A stretch of DNA of 17,341 bases, from contig JABGQJ010000086.1 of assembly GCA_018648945.1 (NCBI GenBank), forward strand, positions 1 to 17,341. The letters are read 5' to 3'. Below, piece after piece: positions 7,641 to 14,181 of the stretch (the first letter of the stretch is position 1; each line of letters starts with the position of its first letter). The position numbers and the translations under genes were made by a program. Source of the stretch: Victivallales bacterium. Its GTDB lineage: Bacteria; Verrucomicrobiota; Lentisphaeria; Oligosphaerales; Lenti-02. Below the pieces are notes generated by a model, which saw nothing but the letters and a program-made list of their open reading frames with translations, did not search any database and was not told the DNA's origin.

Positions 7641-9494
7641 ATGTTTGGCACCTTTGCTGAAGTTGTTCCCGGACTGTACGTCGACGAGGGCTCCTGCTTG
7701 GCGGGGATCCTGGTCGCGGACGGTGTCGCGTTGGTGATCAACCCCGGGAATCCAGGTTTGGCCGCTCGGCTGCGGACCGCCGGTGTGCAGAGTGTCGAGC
7801 AGGTGCTTTTCACGCACCATCGTCGCGAGTTGGCAGATGGCTTCCCGGAACTGTGGGACGAGTGGTCGCCAGAGGTCGTCGTGCCCGAGGCGGAGCGCGA
7901 GTTGTTTGCGGCACCGGACGCCTACTGGCAGAACCCGGAGAGCCGCTGGCGTCTGCTCTGCGGCCATGTGCCGTATCATGTGACCCATGCCAACCCGGTG
8001 CCGGTATCGCGAGGCGTTGGCAATGGCGACGCTTGGGAATGGCACGGTTGGCGGCTGGAGGCGGTGGCCACGCCGGGCTACACGGATGGTGCGGTCAGCT
8101 ACATTGTCCGAGGCGGCGGACGGACCGTGGTGTTCGCCGGTGATCTGGTCTTTGCGCCCGGCATGGTGCGGGACTTCTACTGTCTGCAGCACGGCAACGA
8201 GCAGAACGGCCAGGCCGCTGGCGACTATCACGGGTTCCTGGGCAGTATGGAGACGGTCTTGGCCAGCCTGCGGAGCCTGCCGCTCGATGCGTGCGATGCC
8301 CTGGTTCCCGCGCACGGCGAGGTCATGGGCGAGGCGCGGGTCGCGATCGACCTGCTCGACGAACGGTTCCGGGCGGCATACCGGAACTACAGCTCGATCT
8401 CCGCCTTTCGTTGGTACTATCCCGAGTACTTCGCGCATCTGGTCGATCAAGTGAAGCTGTTGCCGGAACAGGAGACGGCTCCCCCGCCCGAGAGCGTTGT
8501 CCACATCTCGGGCACGACCTGGGCCCTGGTGGCTGACAATGGCAGGGCGTTGCTTGTGGACGTCTTCCGACCCGGTGATCTGGCAGCGGCCCGCCAACTG
8601 GTGGAAGAAGGGCGCATCGCCGGCTATGACGGCATCTGGGTGACGCACTACCATCACGACCACGTGGAGATGCTGGCCGAGGCCAGTCTTCAGCTGGACT
8701 GCCCGGTGATGACCGATCAGGTCATGGCCCCGATTCTGGAGTGCCCCGGGGACTGGTTCCTGACCTGTCTCTCGCCTCATGCCGTGCAGGTTGACTGGCC
8801 CACTGCCGACGGGGAAACCTGGCGCTGGGAGAACTACTCCCTGACCGCCTACCATTTCCCGGGCCAGACCTACTACCACTCGGGTCTGTACGTTGCGCCG
8901 GATGCTGGTCCGAGCCTGTTCTTCGCGGGGGATGCGTTCACCCCCACCGGGGTGGACGACTACTGCTCCTGGAACCGGAATTGGCTCGGCGCGGACGTGG
9001 GGCTGTGCCGCTGCATTCGTCTGCTCCGGGAACTGGATCCGGAGTGGATCTTCAATCAGCACGTGGAGGTGGGATTTCGCTTCTCCGAGGACGCCTACGA
9101 GCAGATGCTCGAGACGCTGGCCGAGCGCGAGGAGTTGTTTGGCGTCATGCTTCCCTGGGAACACCCCAACTTCGGCACCGACGAGTACTGGGTGCACACG
9201 TGGCCGTACGAACAGGACGCTGAGGCGGCGGACGAAGTGCGGCTGGAGGTGCGACTCCACAACCACGCCGACGAGATGCGCGACGCATGGGTCATGCCGC
9301 GAGTCCCCGATAGCTGGGAGGCGGTACCGGAGATGCTGCGCGTGCCGTGCCGCCCCGGCGCGGAGTCGGTGGCGGTGTTCGCCTTGCGGGTGCCTGCGGA
9401 TCAGGCTGCCGCCAAGGTGGTGGTGCCCGTCCGCATCGAATTTGGTGGCCAGGATCTGGGCACGTTCCGCGAAGCGATCGTGAACGTGTCGTAG
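7641..9494 (+). CDS. Tandem metallo-beta-lactamase-fold protein with a C-terminal beta domain
   Basis: A 617-residue protein, apparently cytosolic (no signal peptide), with two consecutive MBL folds. The first (about 8-240) is degenerate: the H-x-H-x-D-H position reads THHRREL (58-64), PGHT reads PGYTDG (145-150), and FAGD (165-168) and PAHG (223-226) remain. The second (about 285-500) has an intact THYHHDH (335-341), PGQTYYHSG (407-415), FFAGD (Asp431) and NQHVEV (His474), so it should bind two metals. Residues about 530-617 are beta-rich and Ig-like. MBL hydrolases act on thioesters, lactones, phosphodiesters or nucleic acids; this one cannot be assigned. GGAGA 5 nt before the ATG fixes the start. 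It diverges from the sulfatase and abuts the enolase-like gene tail to tail. Confidence 0.85.
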   Translation: MFGTFAEVVPGLYVDEGSCLAGILVADGVALVINPGNPGLAARLRTAGVQSVEQVLFTHHRRELADGFPELWDEWSPEVVVPEAERELFAAPDAYWQNPESRWRLLCGHVPYHVTHANPVPVSRGVGNGDAWEWHGWRLEAVATPGYTDGAVSYIVRGGGRTVVFAGDLVFAPGMVRDFYCLQHGNEQNGQAAGDYHGFLGSMETVLASLRSLPLDACDALVPAHGEVMGEARVAIDLLDERFRAAYRNYSSISAFRWYYPEYFAHLVDQVKLLPEQETAPPPESVVHISGTTWALVADNGRALLVDVFRPGDLAAARQLVEEGRIAGYDGIWVTHYHHDHVEMLAEASLQLDCPVMTDQVMAPILECPGDWFLTCLSPHAVQVDWPTADGETWRWENYSLTAYHFPGQTYYHSGLYVAPDAGPSLFFAGDAFTPTGVDDYCSWNRNWLGADVGLCRCIRLLRELDPEWIFNQHVEVGFRFSEDAYEQMLETLAEREELFGVMLPWEHPNFGTDEYWVHTWPYEQDAEAADEVRLEVRLHNHADEMRDAWVMPRVPDSWEAVPEMLRVPCRPGAESVAVFALRVPADQAAAKVVVPVRIEFGGQDLGTFREAIVNVS

Positions 9495-9499
9495 CTACG
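9490..9499. other. Palindrome formed by two abutting stop codons
   Basis: CGTAGCTACG is a perfect 10-bp palindrome. Its centre is the TAG of the MBL gene (9492-9494) followed directly by the CTA (minus-strand TAG) of the enolase-like gene (9495-9497). There is no intergenic base. Confidence 0.9.
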
Positions 9500-10769
9500 C
9501 GCTGACGCCGGCAGCATAGGGCTTGGGTGGATCAAGGATGCCCGCGTGCCCGGCGTGGAAGGCGTCGCCCAGCTCGAACGTGGTGGTGTCTCTGCTGAGA
9601 AAGTGGGCTCCGCAGGTGGCATGGGCGTGGGCCAGTTCCGCCCAGTTGCGGTAGCTCTCCAACCCGTTGCTTTCCAGAATGCCGCAGCTCATGCCGGGCA
9701 GGGAGGGCAACCGGGCGGCCACGTTCAGATTCCAGCCGAGTAGAGCCGGGACGCAACCGGAATCGGCCACCAGGGCCGGGACGCCACGGGCATGGGCGGC
9801 GGCGGCCATGGCAAAGGTCATGCTCAGGGTCTTGCCGGCGGCCTTGAGGGTCATGGCCCCGTAGCCCTGGCTGATGCGGCGGCGGACGTCGTCCACATCA
9901 TGCAGGGACTCGTCGGCCGCGATCATGACCGGGAGGTCGCCGACCTCGCTTTGGTTCTCCTCGGGGAAGGGCTCCTCGATCAGGAGAATCTGGTCGAGCA
10001 TGCCGATGCGGTCGAGATGGTCGAGCAGGCGGCGGAGCGTGTCGCCGGATTCGTAGCGGCCGTTGGCATCCAGGTAATAGAGCAGACGCCCATCATCGCT
10101 GTAGTCGGCGGGCGCGCAGCCGACCTGGGCGTGAAGCTCGGTCAGCCGGGCGCAATCGCGGGCCAGCATCTCCTCCTGGGTGCCGGGATGCCCGATCTTG
10201 ATCTTGGGTAGGAAGCAACCGGACTCAGCCAGAACGGCGAGCCGGGCGTCATCGAAGCTGTAGGTGATGGCAGGGAGGCGGACGAGGCGGTGCTGACGCG
10301 CGCAGAGGGCATCCTTGGCGAAGTCAGGAACGAGCTGGTTGAAGGTGGTCAGACCGTGTCTGGCGGCATGGAGTTGCCAAAGCGCGTTGTCCACGCCGAC
10401 CAGGGCGTTCAGGGCGAAGGTGCGGCGCAGTTCCGGGAGGCGCGTCAGGTTGCGCGCGTATTCGTGGGCCTGCGGGAGGAGCGTCTGCACCGCTTCCATG
10501 GGAGAGGCCGGGCTTGTGCCGACCAGGGCTTGGGCGGCAAACTCCGTCACCAAAGCCATCAGGAGATTGCCCCCGGTCTCGGTATGCGCCCCGAATACGG
10601 CGGGGTCGGACCAGAGAATGGCGAGCCCGCCGACCCCGATTCCGGTGGCCTCGGCGGTGCGCAAGCAGACCGCCGTGAGCCATTTCTCGGTGAAGGCGCC
10701 GCCTTTGAAGGCAAAGGGGCGGAGCAGGGGTTCACGGACGATATCGAGATCGCAGCTCTGGATAGTCAT
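9495..10769 (-). CDS. Enolase-superfamily enzyme (mandelate racemase / muconate lactonizing type)
   Basis: A 424-residue cytosolic enzyme of the enolase superfamily, whose members abstract a proton next to a carboxylate. The barrel shows the K-x-K motif KIKIG (Lys189, Lys191) and metal ligands in order: Asp234 (YYLDANGRY), Glu265 (LLIEEPFPEE) and the D-E pair 286-287 (MIAADESLHD). Lys309 (MTLKAAGK) is the opposing base. The two-lysine arrangement resembles the MLE/dipeptide-epimerase side of the superfamily. The substrate may be an acid sugar, a dipeptide or another carboxylate; I cannot decide. The start at 10769 follows GAGAA and lies 7 nt after the stop of the upstream secreted-protein gene, so they are likely co-transcribed. 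An ATG at 10835 would overlap that gene. Confidence 0.88.
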   Translation of the reverse strand: MTIQSCDLDIVREPLLRPFAFKGGAFTEKWLTAVCLRTAEATGIGVGGLAILWSDPAVFGAHTETGGNLLMALVTEFAAQALVGTSPASPMEAVQTLLPQAHEYARNLTRLPELRRTFALNALVGVDNALWQLHAARHGLTTFNQLVPDFAKDALCARQHRLVRLPAITYSFDDARLAVLAESGCFLPKIKIGHPGTQEEMLARDCARLTELHAQVGCAPADYSDDGRLLYYLDANGRYESGDTLRRLLDHLDRIGMLDQILLIEEPFPEENQSEVGDLPVMIAADESLHDVDDVRRRISQGYGAMTLKAAGKTLSMTFAMAAAAHARGVPALVADSGCVPALLGWNLNVAARLPSLPGMSCGILESNGLESYRNWAELAHAHATCGAHFLSRDTTTFELGDAFHAGHAGILDPPKPYAAGVSA

Positions 10770-10776
10770 GGAGTTC

Positions 10777-11841
10777 TCAGCGGGCCTCGATCTCGGTGAA
10801 CCACAGCAGGCCTGGGCGCTCTGCCGACCCGCCATTGCTGGGTTGGTAGATGCGGAAGCGGGACGTTGTCACGGGCTTGAGCTTGAGTTCGACGCACTGC
10901 TTGGCCGGAAGCGCATCGGCGCGATGGATGGTCTGCCAGCCATCCCCCTTGGGAATCTGGACCTCAATAATGCGGCTGGCGCTGTTCTCGCGCGCCCAGT
11001 AGAGGGTCAACTCGCTGATCTTCGCCCGCTTGCGGAGCGTGAAGTCCACCCAATGGGGAGAGTCGTTCTCCGCCGAAGCCCAGGTCACATCGCTGCCCGC
11101 GCCTTTGCCGGGTAGGTGTCGCACGCCATCGGTGAGGGGCGTGAGATCGTCGTAGCTGGGGTAGTTGCTGTCCACGGTTATCTTGGCCACGCCCGGCGCG
11201 CCACGCAGCAGATTGCTGGGGTCGAAGCGCTCGAACTCGGCGCGGAGCTGCAGCCGATTGCGTTCCGGCGAGCGGTCGGCCATGGCTGCTTCGAGGTGGT
11301 GCTTGCCCAAAGGCAACTTGGCTAGGTTCACCCGGATCGAGATTCGGCCGAGCTTGCCAGGGACGAGAGCAAGGCGGGTGCTAGGCAGGGGCTGTCCGTC
11401 CAGGGCGACGTGGATGGTCTTCGGGTCGATGCCATTCTCCGGATCCGCGACCTCCCAGGACAACTGCTGCGGTGCCGCGGTGCCGGCGGCTTGCCGCCAG
11501 AGCGGCGTGGGCTCTGTCACCGCCTTGTCGATGCGGAGCCCAAGGAGTCGGGGCGCGGTCCGGTCGTCCAAGACCAAATCCGCCGGCGGATCGATGAGGA
11601 GCAGGGCTCGCCCGCCGGTCTTGGCCGGCAAGACGCGGAATCGGAGGGTGCCCTTCTCCTGCTGAAAAGCGAGGGGTAGCCAGGTGCCGTCCGCGCCGCG
11701 CATCACGATCTTCTCGATCGGCGTCTCGGGCATTGGTAGGGTGAACTCGGTCGGGACATTGGCGGTGATCTCCAGCCGCTGCGGCGCGGCGGACAGCACG
11801 CTGGCAAACGAGACGAGGGCGAACAGCAGACGCTTCTTCAT
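10777..11841 (-). CDS. Secreted protein with F5/8 type C (discoidin-like) C-terminal domain
   Basis: A 354-residue protein beginning with a Sec signal peptide (MKKRLLFALVSFASVLSAAPQ, cleavage near residue 20). Residues about 20-200 look like beta-sandwich modules without a recognised family. The C-terminal 145 residues resemble a discoidin / F5/8 type C fold: DSNYPSYDDLTPLTDG, then WASAENDSPHWVDFTL, ISELTLYWARE, IIEVQIPKGDGWQ and RFRIYQPSNGG, ending in LWFTEIEAR. Such domains often bind carbohydrates on the cell surface or in the medium. No catalytic motif is visible, so it is probably a binding or accessory protein. GGGAG 10 nt upstream supports the ATG at 11841. It lies about 100 nt downstream of rsmI and directly upstream of the enolase-like gene. 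Confidence 0.75.
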   Translation of the reverse strand: MKKRLLFALVSFASVLSAAPQRLEITANVPTEFTLPMPETPIEKIVMRGADGTWLPLAFQQEKGTLRFRVLPAKTGGRALLLIDPPADLVLDDRTAPRLLGLRIDKAVTEPTPLWRQAAGTAAPQQLSWEVADPENGIDPKTIHVALDGQPLPSTRLALVPGKLGRISIRVNLAKLPLGKHHLEAAMADRSPERNRLQLRAEFERFDPSNLLRGAPGVAKITVDSNYPSYDDLTPLTDGVRHLPGKGAGSDVTWASAENDSPHWVDFTLRKRAKISELTLYWARENSASRIIEVQIPKGDGWQTIHRADALPAKQCVELKLKPVTTSRFRIYQPSNGGSAERPGLLWFTEIEAR

Positions 11842-11941
11842 GACTATTGTGCTCCCACGGGGTGTTGGCGGGATGGGCGTTGGGGCGACGCGAGGGCTGG
11901 TTGGCCCCTGCGGTTCTCCACCATCCCACTTCTCCGCCATT

Positions 11942-12700
11942 CTACAAGACCCCAACAGGAAAATCCGTCAAGCCCCCCGAGTCCTTCTCCGCTGCTTCCG
12001 TCTCACCGCCGCGGAGGTACTTCGGGTGGTTGCCAGCGATGACGATCACGGCTTCGCCCTTGACTTTGACGTCGGCGAACTCCTCGGCCAATTCCGCCAG
12101 CCAGCCGCGATGCACGCGTTCGTGCAGCTTGGTCAGTTCCAGGCAGACCGCGCCGCGGCGGTCGCCCAATACGTCCAGGGCCAGGGCAAGGAACTTGCCG
12201 ATGCGGAAGGGGGACTCGTAGAAGATTTGGGTATGGGGCAGGTCGCAGTCCTGGGCGAGGAAGGTCCGGCAGCGGCCCGATTTGCGGGGCGGGAATCCCC
12301 GGAAGGTATAGCTGGAGGTGGGCAGTCCCGACATGAGCAGGGCGACCGGGACGGCCGAGGCCCCGGGGATGACCTCGATGCGGTAGCCGGCTTCGGCGGC
12401 CAGTTGGATGGTGCGGAACCCGGGGTCGCTAATGCCGGGGTAGCCCGCGCATGAACAGACCGCCACGGTCCGACCGTCGGCGAGCAGCCCCAGGATGCGT
12501 TGCGCGGCTCGCTCCTCGTTGTGTTCGTGGTGGCTGAAGACGATGCCGGGCCGGGGAATCTCGTGTTTGCTGAGTAGCTGTAGGGTGTGCCGGGTGTCTT
12601 CGCAGGCGAGCGCATCGACGGTGCGGAGGGTATCGCCCGCCCGGTAGGTTAAGTCGCCGAGGTTGCCGATTGGGGTTGCGACGATGTAGAGAGTGGACAC
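11942..12700 (-). CDS. rsmI: 16S rRNA (cytidine-1402-2'-O)-methyltransferase family protein RsmI
   Basis: A 252-residue tetrapyrrole-methylase-fold enzyme; RsmI methylates the ribose of C1402 in 16S rRNA using SAM. It starts STLYIVATPIGNLGD, the RsmI signature, and has CEDTRHT, a GISDPG loop, PGASAVPVALLMSGLP, RGFPPRKSGR, YESPFRI and LELTKLHE in the expected order. KGEAVIVIAG closes the fold. The start is GTG at 12700, giving VSTLYIVATP; no ATG is near, and further upstream the frame runs antisense through the OmpA-domain gene. The loop usually reading SDAGTPxISDPG is SCAGYPGISDPG here, an unusual substitution. The last roughly 20 residues are a non-conserved tail. It is divergent from the OmpA-domain gene. 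Confidence 0.93.
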   Translation of the reverse strand: MSTLYIVATPIGNLGDLTYRAGDTLRTVDALACEDTRHTLQLLSKHEIPRPGIVFSHHEHNEERAAQRILGLLADGRTVAVCSCAGYPGISDPGFRTIQLAAEAGYRIEVIPGASAVPVALLMSGLPTSSYTFRGFPPRKSGRCRTFLAQDCDLPHTQIFYESPFRIGKFLALALDVLGDRRGAVCLELTKLHERVHRGWLAELAEEFADVKVKGEAVIVIAGNHPKYLRGGETEAAEKDSGGLTDFPVGVL

Positions 12701-12784
12701 GGTGGGTTCCCAGAGGTGTGCTTGCGTTCGGCACGATAGCGTGGAATTGGGGAAGTTCACCCGCGTCGCCGGGTCTCTCGGCTG

Positions 12785-12812
12785 TTGAGTTCCCGATGAC
12801 AGGGAGTACGGT
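12785..12812 (+). promoter_or_regulatory. Weak promoter candidate for the OmpA-domain gene
   Basis: TTGAGT (12785-12790), a 16-bp spacer, then TACGGT (12807-12812), about 57 nt before the ATG. The -10 match is only 3 of 6. It lies in the rsmI/ompA-like divergent gap (12701-12868). Confidence 0.25.
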
Positions 12813-12833
12813 ACCACAAACGTGTCGTAGCTT

Positions 12834-12848
12834 TGTCGCCTGGCGACA
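12834..12848. repeat. 7-bp dyad upstream of the OmpA-domain gene
   Basis: TGTCGCC (12834-12840) and GGCGACA (12842-12848) are perfect inverted arms around a single T, ending 20 bp before the ATG. The one-base centre suits a protein-binding operator better than an RNA hairpin, although a 5-bp stem with a 3-nt loop could also form. Confidence 0.35.
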
Positions 12849-12868
12849 GTGGATCGGAGCCGCCGCCA

Positions 12869-13741
12869 ATGAAGATCGTGAATCTCATCCTGGGAATCGT
12901 CTGTGCCATCGCGTTTGGCGGTGCCGCCATGCTTTACAGCCAGAAGAGCAAGGCAGTGAAGGCTGGCGACGAGTCTCTGGCCAAGGTGGCGACGCTCGAA
13001 GCCCGGCTGACGGACCTCCAGGCCAAACACACGGCCCTGACCGGGGACCGGGACAAGGTCGCCGCCGCGAGCGGCGAACTGGCCGACCAGCTCACGGGCG
13101 CGGAAGCCCAGGCGCGGCAGGCCTTGCTCGACCTGGAACGCGAGAAGAGCCAGAACGAGGGCATCAAGCTCCAGAACGACGCCATGGAGCAACAGCTTCA
13201 GGGCCTCAGCGTGGCGTTGCGCAGCAAAGAGCAAGAGGCGGGCCAGCTGGCCGACGCCCGTCGGCGTCTGATCGGCAACTTCACGAAGGAACTGCGCAGC
13301 CGCGAAGTCCAGATCACGCAGTTGGGCGACTCGCTCTCGCTGGAAATGGTGGGTGGCATCCTGTTCCACTCCGGCCACGCGGGACTGAGCGATCAGGGAA
13401 TGGAAATGCTGGGGCGTGTGGGCGAGGCGATCAAGGGTGTGGCGGGCAAACAGATCCGCATCGAGGGGCACACCGACAGTGTCCCGATCCGGCGCCGGAA
13501 AGCCATGTACGCCACGAACTGGGAACTGTCCGCTGCCCGGGCCACCAACGTGGTCCGCTACCTGGTGGATCAGCTTGGGGTCGCGCCGGAACGTCTGGAA
13601 GCCGCCGCCATGTCCCAGTACCACCCGGTCGCTGACAACGGCACGAGCGAGGGCCGCGCCAAGAACCGTCGCATCGTGATCAAACTGGCCCCCATGCCGG
13701 CCAGCGCGGCACCCGCCCCCGAGCAACCTGCCGACGAGTAG
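12869..13741 (+). CDS. OmpA-domain envelope protein with N-terminal membrane anchor and coiled coil
   Basis: A 290-residue protein with three parts. A hydrophobic segment (about 4-23) serves as signal anchor or signal peptide. A long charged helix (about 34-155) rich in E, K, Q and A with heptad spacing is a likely coiled coil. A C-terminal OmpA/MotB-type domain (about 158-272) binds peptidoglycan: IRIEGHTDSVPI carries Asp203, ELSAARATNVVRYL carries Arg224, and the end motif is AKNRRIVIKL. The tail is Ala/Pro-rich. The domain order fits a protein tethering the membrane to the cell wall. There is no lipobox. The ATG at 12869 has GGAG 10 nt upstream; an earlier in-frame TTG (12833) would put 12 polar residues before the anchor. 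It is divergent from rsmI and upstream of tatA. Confidence 0.88.
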   Translation: MKIVNLILGIVCAIAFGGAAMLYSQKSKAVKAGDESLAKVATLEARLTDLQAKHTALTGDRDKVAAASGELADQLTGAEAQARQALLDLEREKSQNEGIKLQNDAMEQQLQGLSVALRSKEQEAGQLADARRRLIGNFTKELRSREVQITQLGDSLSLEMVGGILFHSGHAGLSDQGMEMLGRVGEAIKGVAGKQIRIEGHTDSVPIRRRKAMYATNWELSAARATNVVRYLVDQLGVAPERLEAAAMSQYHPVADNGTSEGRAKNRRIVIKLAPMPASAAPAPEQPADE

Positions 13742-13743
13742 GT

Positions 13744-13762
13744 CCCCGGATTGAATTCGGGG
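13744..13762. terminator. Hairpin just after the OmpA-domain gene
   Basis: CCCCGGA (13744-13750) pairs with TTCGGGG (13756-13762) around TTGAA, with one G-T pair. It starts 3 nt after the stop codon. No T-run follows, so intrinsic termination is uncertain; it could also stabilise the 3' end of the mRNA. Confidence 0.45.
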
Positions 13763-13851
13763 CTCCGTGCACAATATTGACGGATGGTACACACGACATG
13801 GCTTACTGCGCCTGATGCGTGCGGCATGTGTTCAATTAGGAGCCTCAGATC

Positions 13852-14118
13852 ATGATGGTACAACCCGCATTTGGCATGCCCGGGGGCCTCGAATGGGTAC
13901 TGGTCTTCCTCGCTGTCTTGCTGCTGTTCGGCGCCAAACGACTGCCTGAGATCGCCCGTTCGCTGGGCAAGGCAAGCAAGGAATTCAAGAAAGCCCGTCG
14001 CGAGTTCTCCGACGTGGCCAACGATGTGGTTGACGACACCACTTCGGAGCCGCCCCCGAAGCCGGCGAAGACTGTGGCCGCAGCTGAGCCGACAGACGCT
14101 GACACAAAGAACGCGTAG
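13852..14118 (+). CDS. tatA: Twin-arginine translocase subunit TatA/TatE
   Basis: An 88-residue Tat pore-forming subunit of the inner membrane. It has a short periplasmic N-terminus, one transmembrane helix (about 13-27, LEWVLVFLAVLLLFG), the Phe-Gly hinge (26-27), and the amphipathic helix AKRLPEIARSLGKASKEFKKA. A short acidic, Pro/Ala-rich tail follows. Length and motifs are standard for TatA. The ATG at 13852 has AGGAG 9 nt upstream; a second ATG at 13855 is also possible. tatC follows after 63 nt, with a hairpin between them. The sulfatase in this window is a probable substrate of this system. Confidence 0.95.
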   Translation: MMVQPAFGMPGGLEWVLVFLAVLLLFGAKRLPEIARSLGKASKEFKKARREFSDVANDVVDDTTSEPPPKPAKTVAAAEPTDADTKNA

Positions 14119-14137
14119 GACAGGACACACTGCAGAC

Positions 14138-14174
14138 ACGGGGAGACTGCCGACTGCGGCGGGTTCCCCGTTTT
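14138..14174 (+). terminator. Terminator- or attenuator-like hairpin between tatA and tatC
   Basis: ACGGGGA (14138-14144) pairs with TCCCCGT (14165-14171), and inside it GCCG (14149-14152) pairs with CGGC (14157-14160). TTTTCATTT follows from 14171. The hairpin ends about 10 nt before the tatC ATG and lies where its ribosome-binding site would be. This looks like partial termination or translational damping that would give more TatA than TatC; the effect is inferred. Confidence 0.5.
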
Positions 14175-14181
14175 CATTTCC

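Noticed and set aside
7620..9266. 548-codon open frame on the minus strand
   Set aside because: It lies antisense to the MBL gene, which has clear metal motifs and a good ribosome-binding site. Long antisense frames are common in GC-rich genes.
12701..13792. In-frame upstream extension of rsmI by 364 residues
   Set aside because: It runs antisense through the whole OmpA-domain gene, and the RsmI fold begins exactly at the GTG at 12700.
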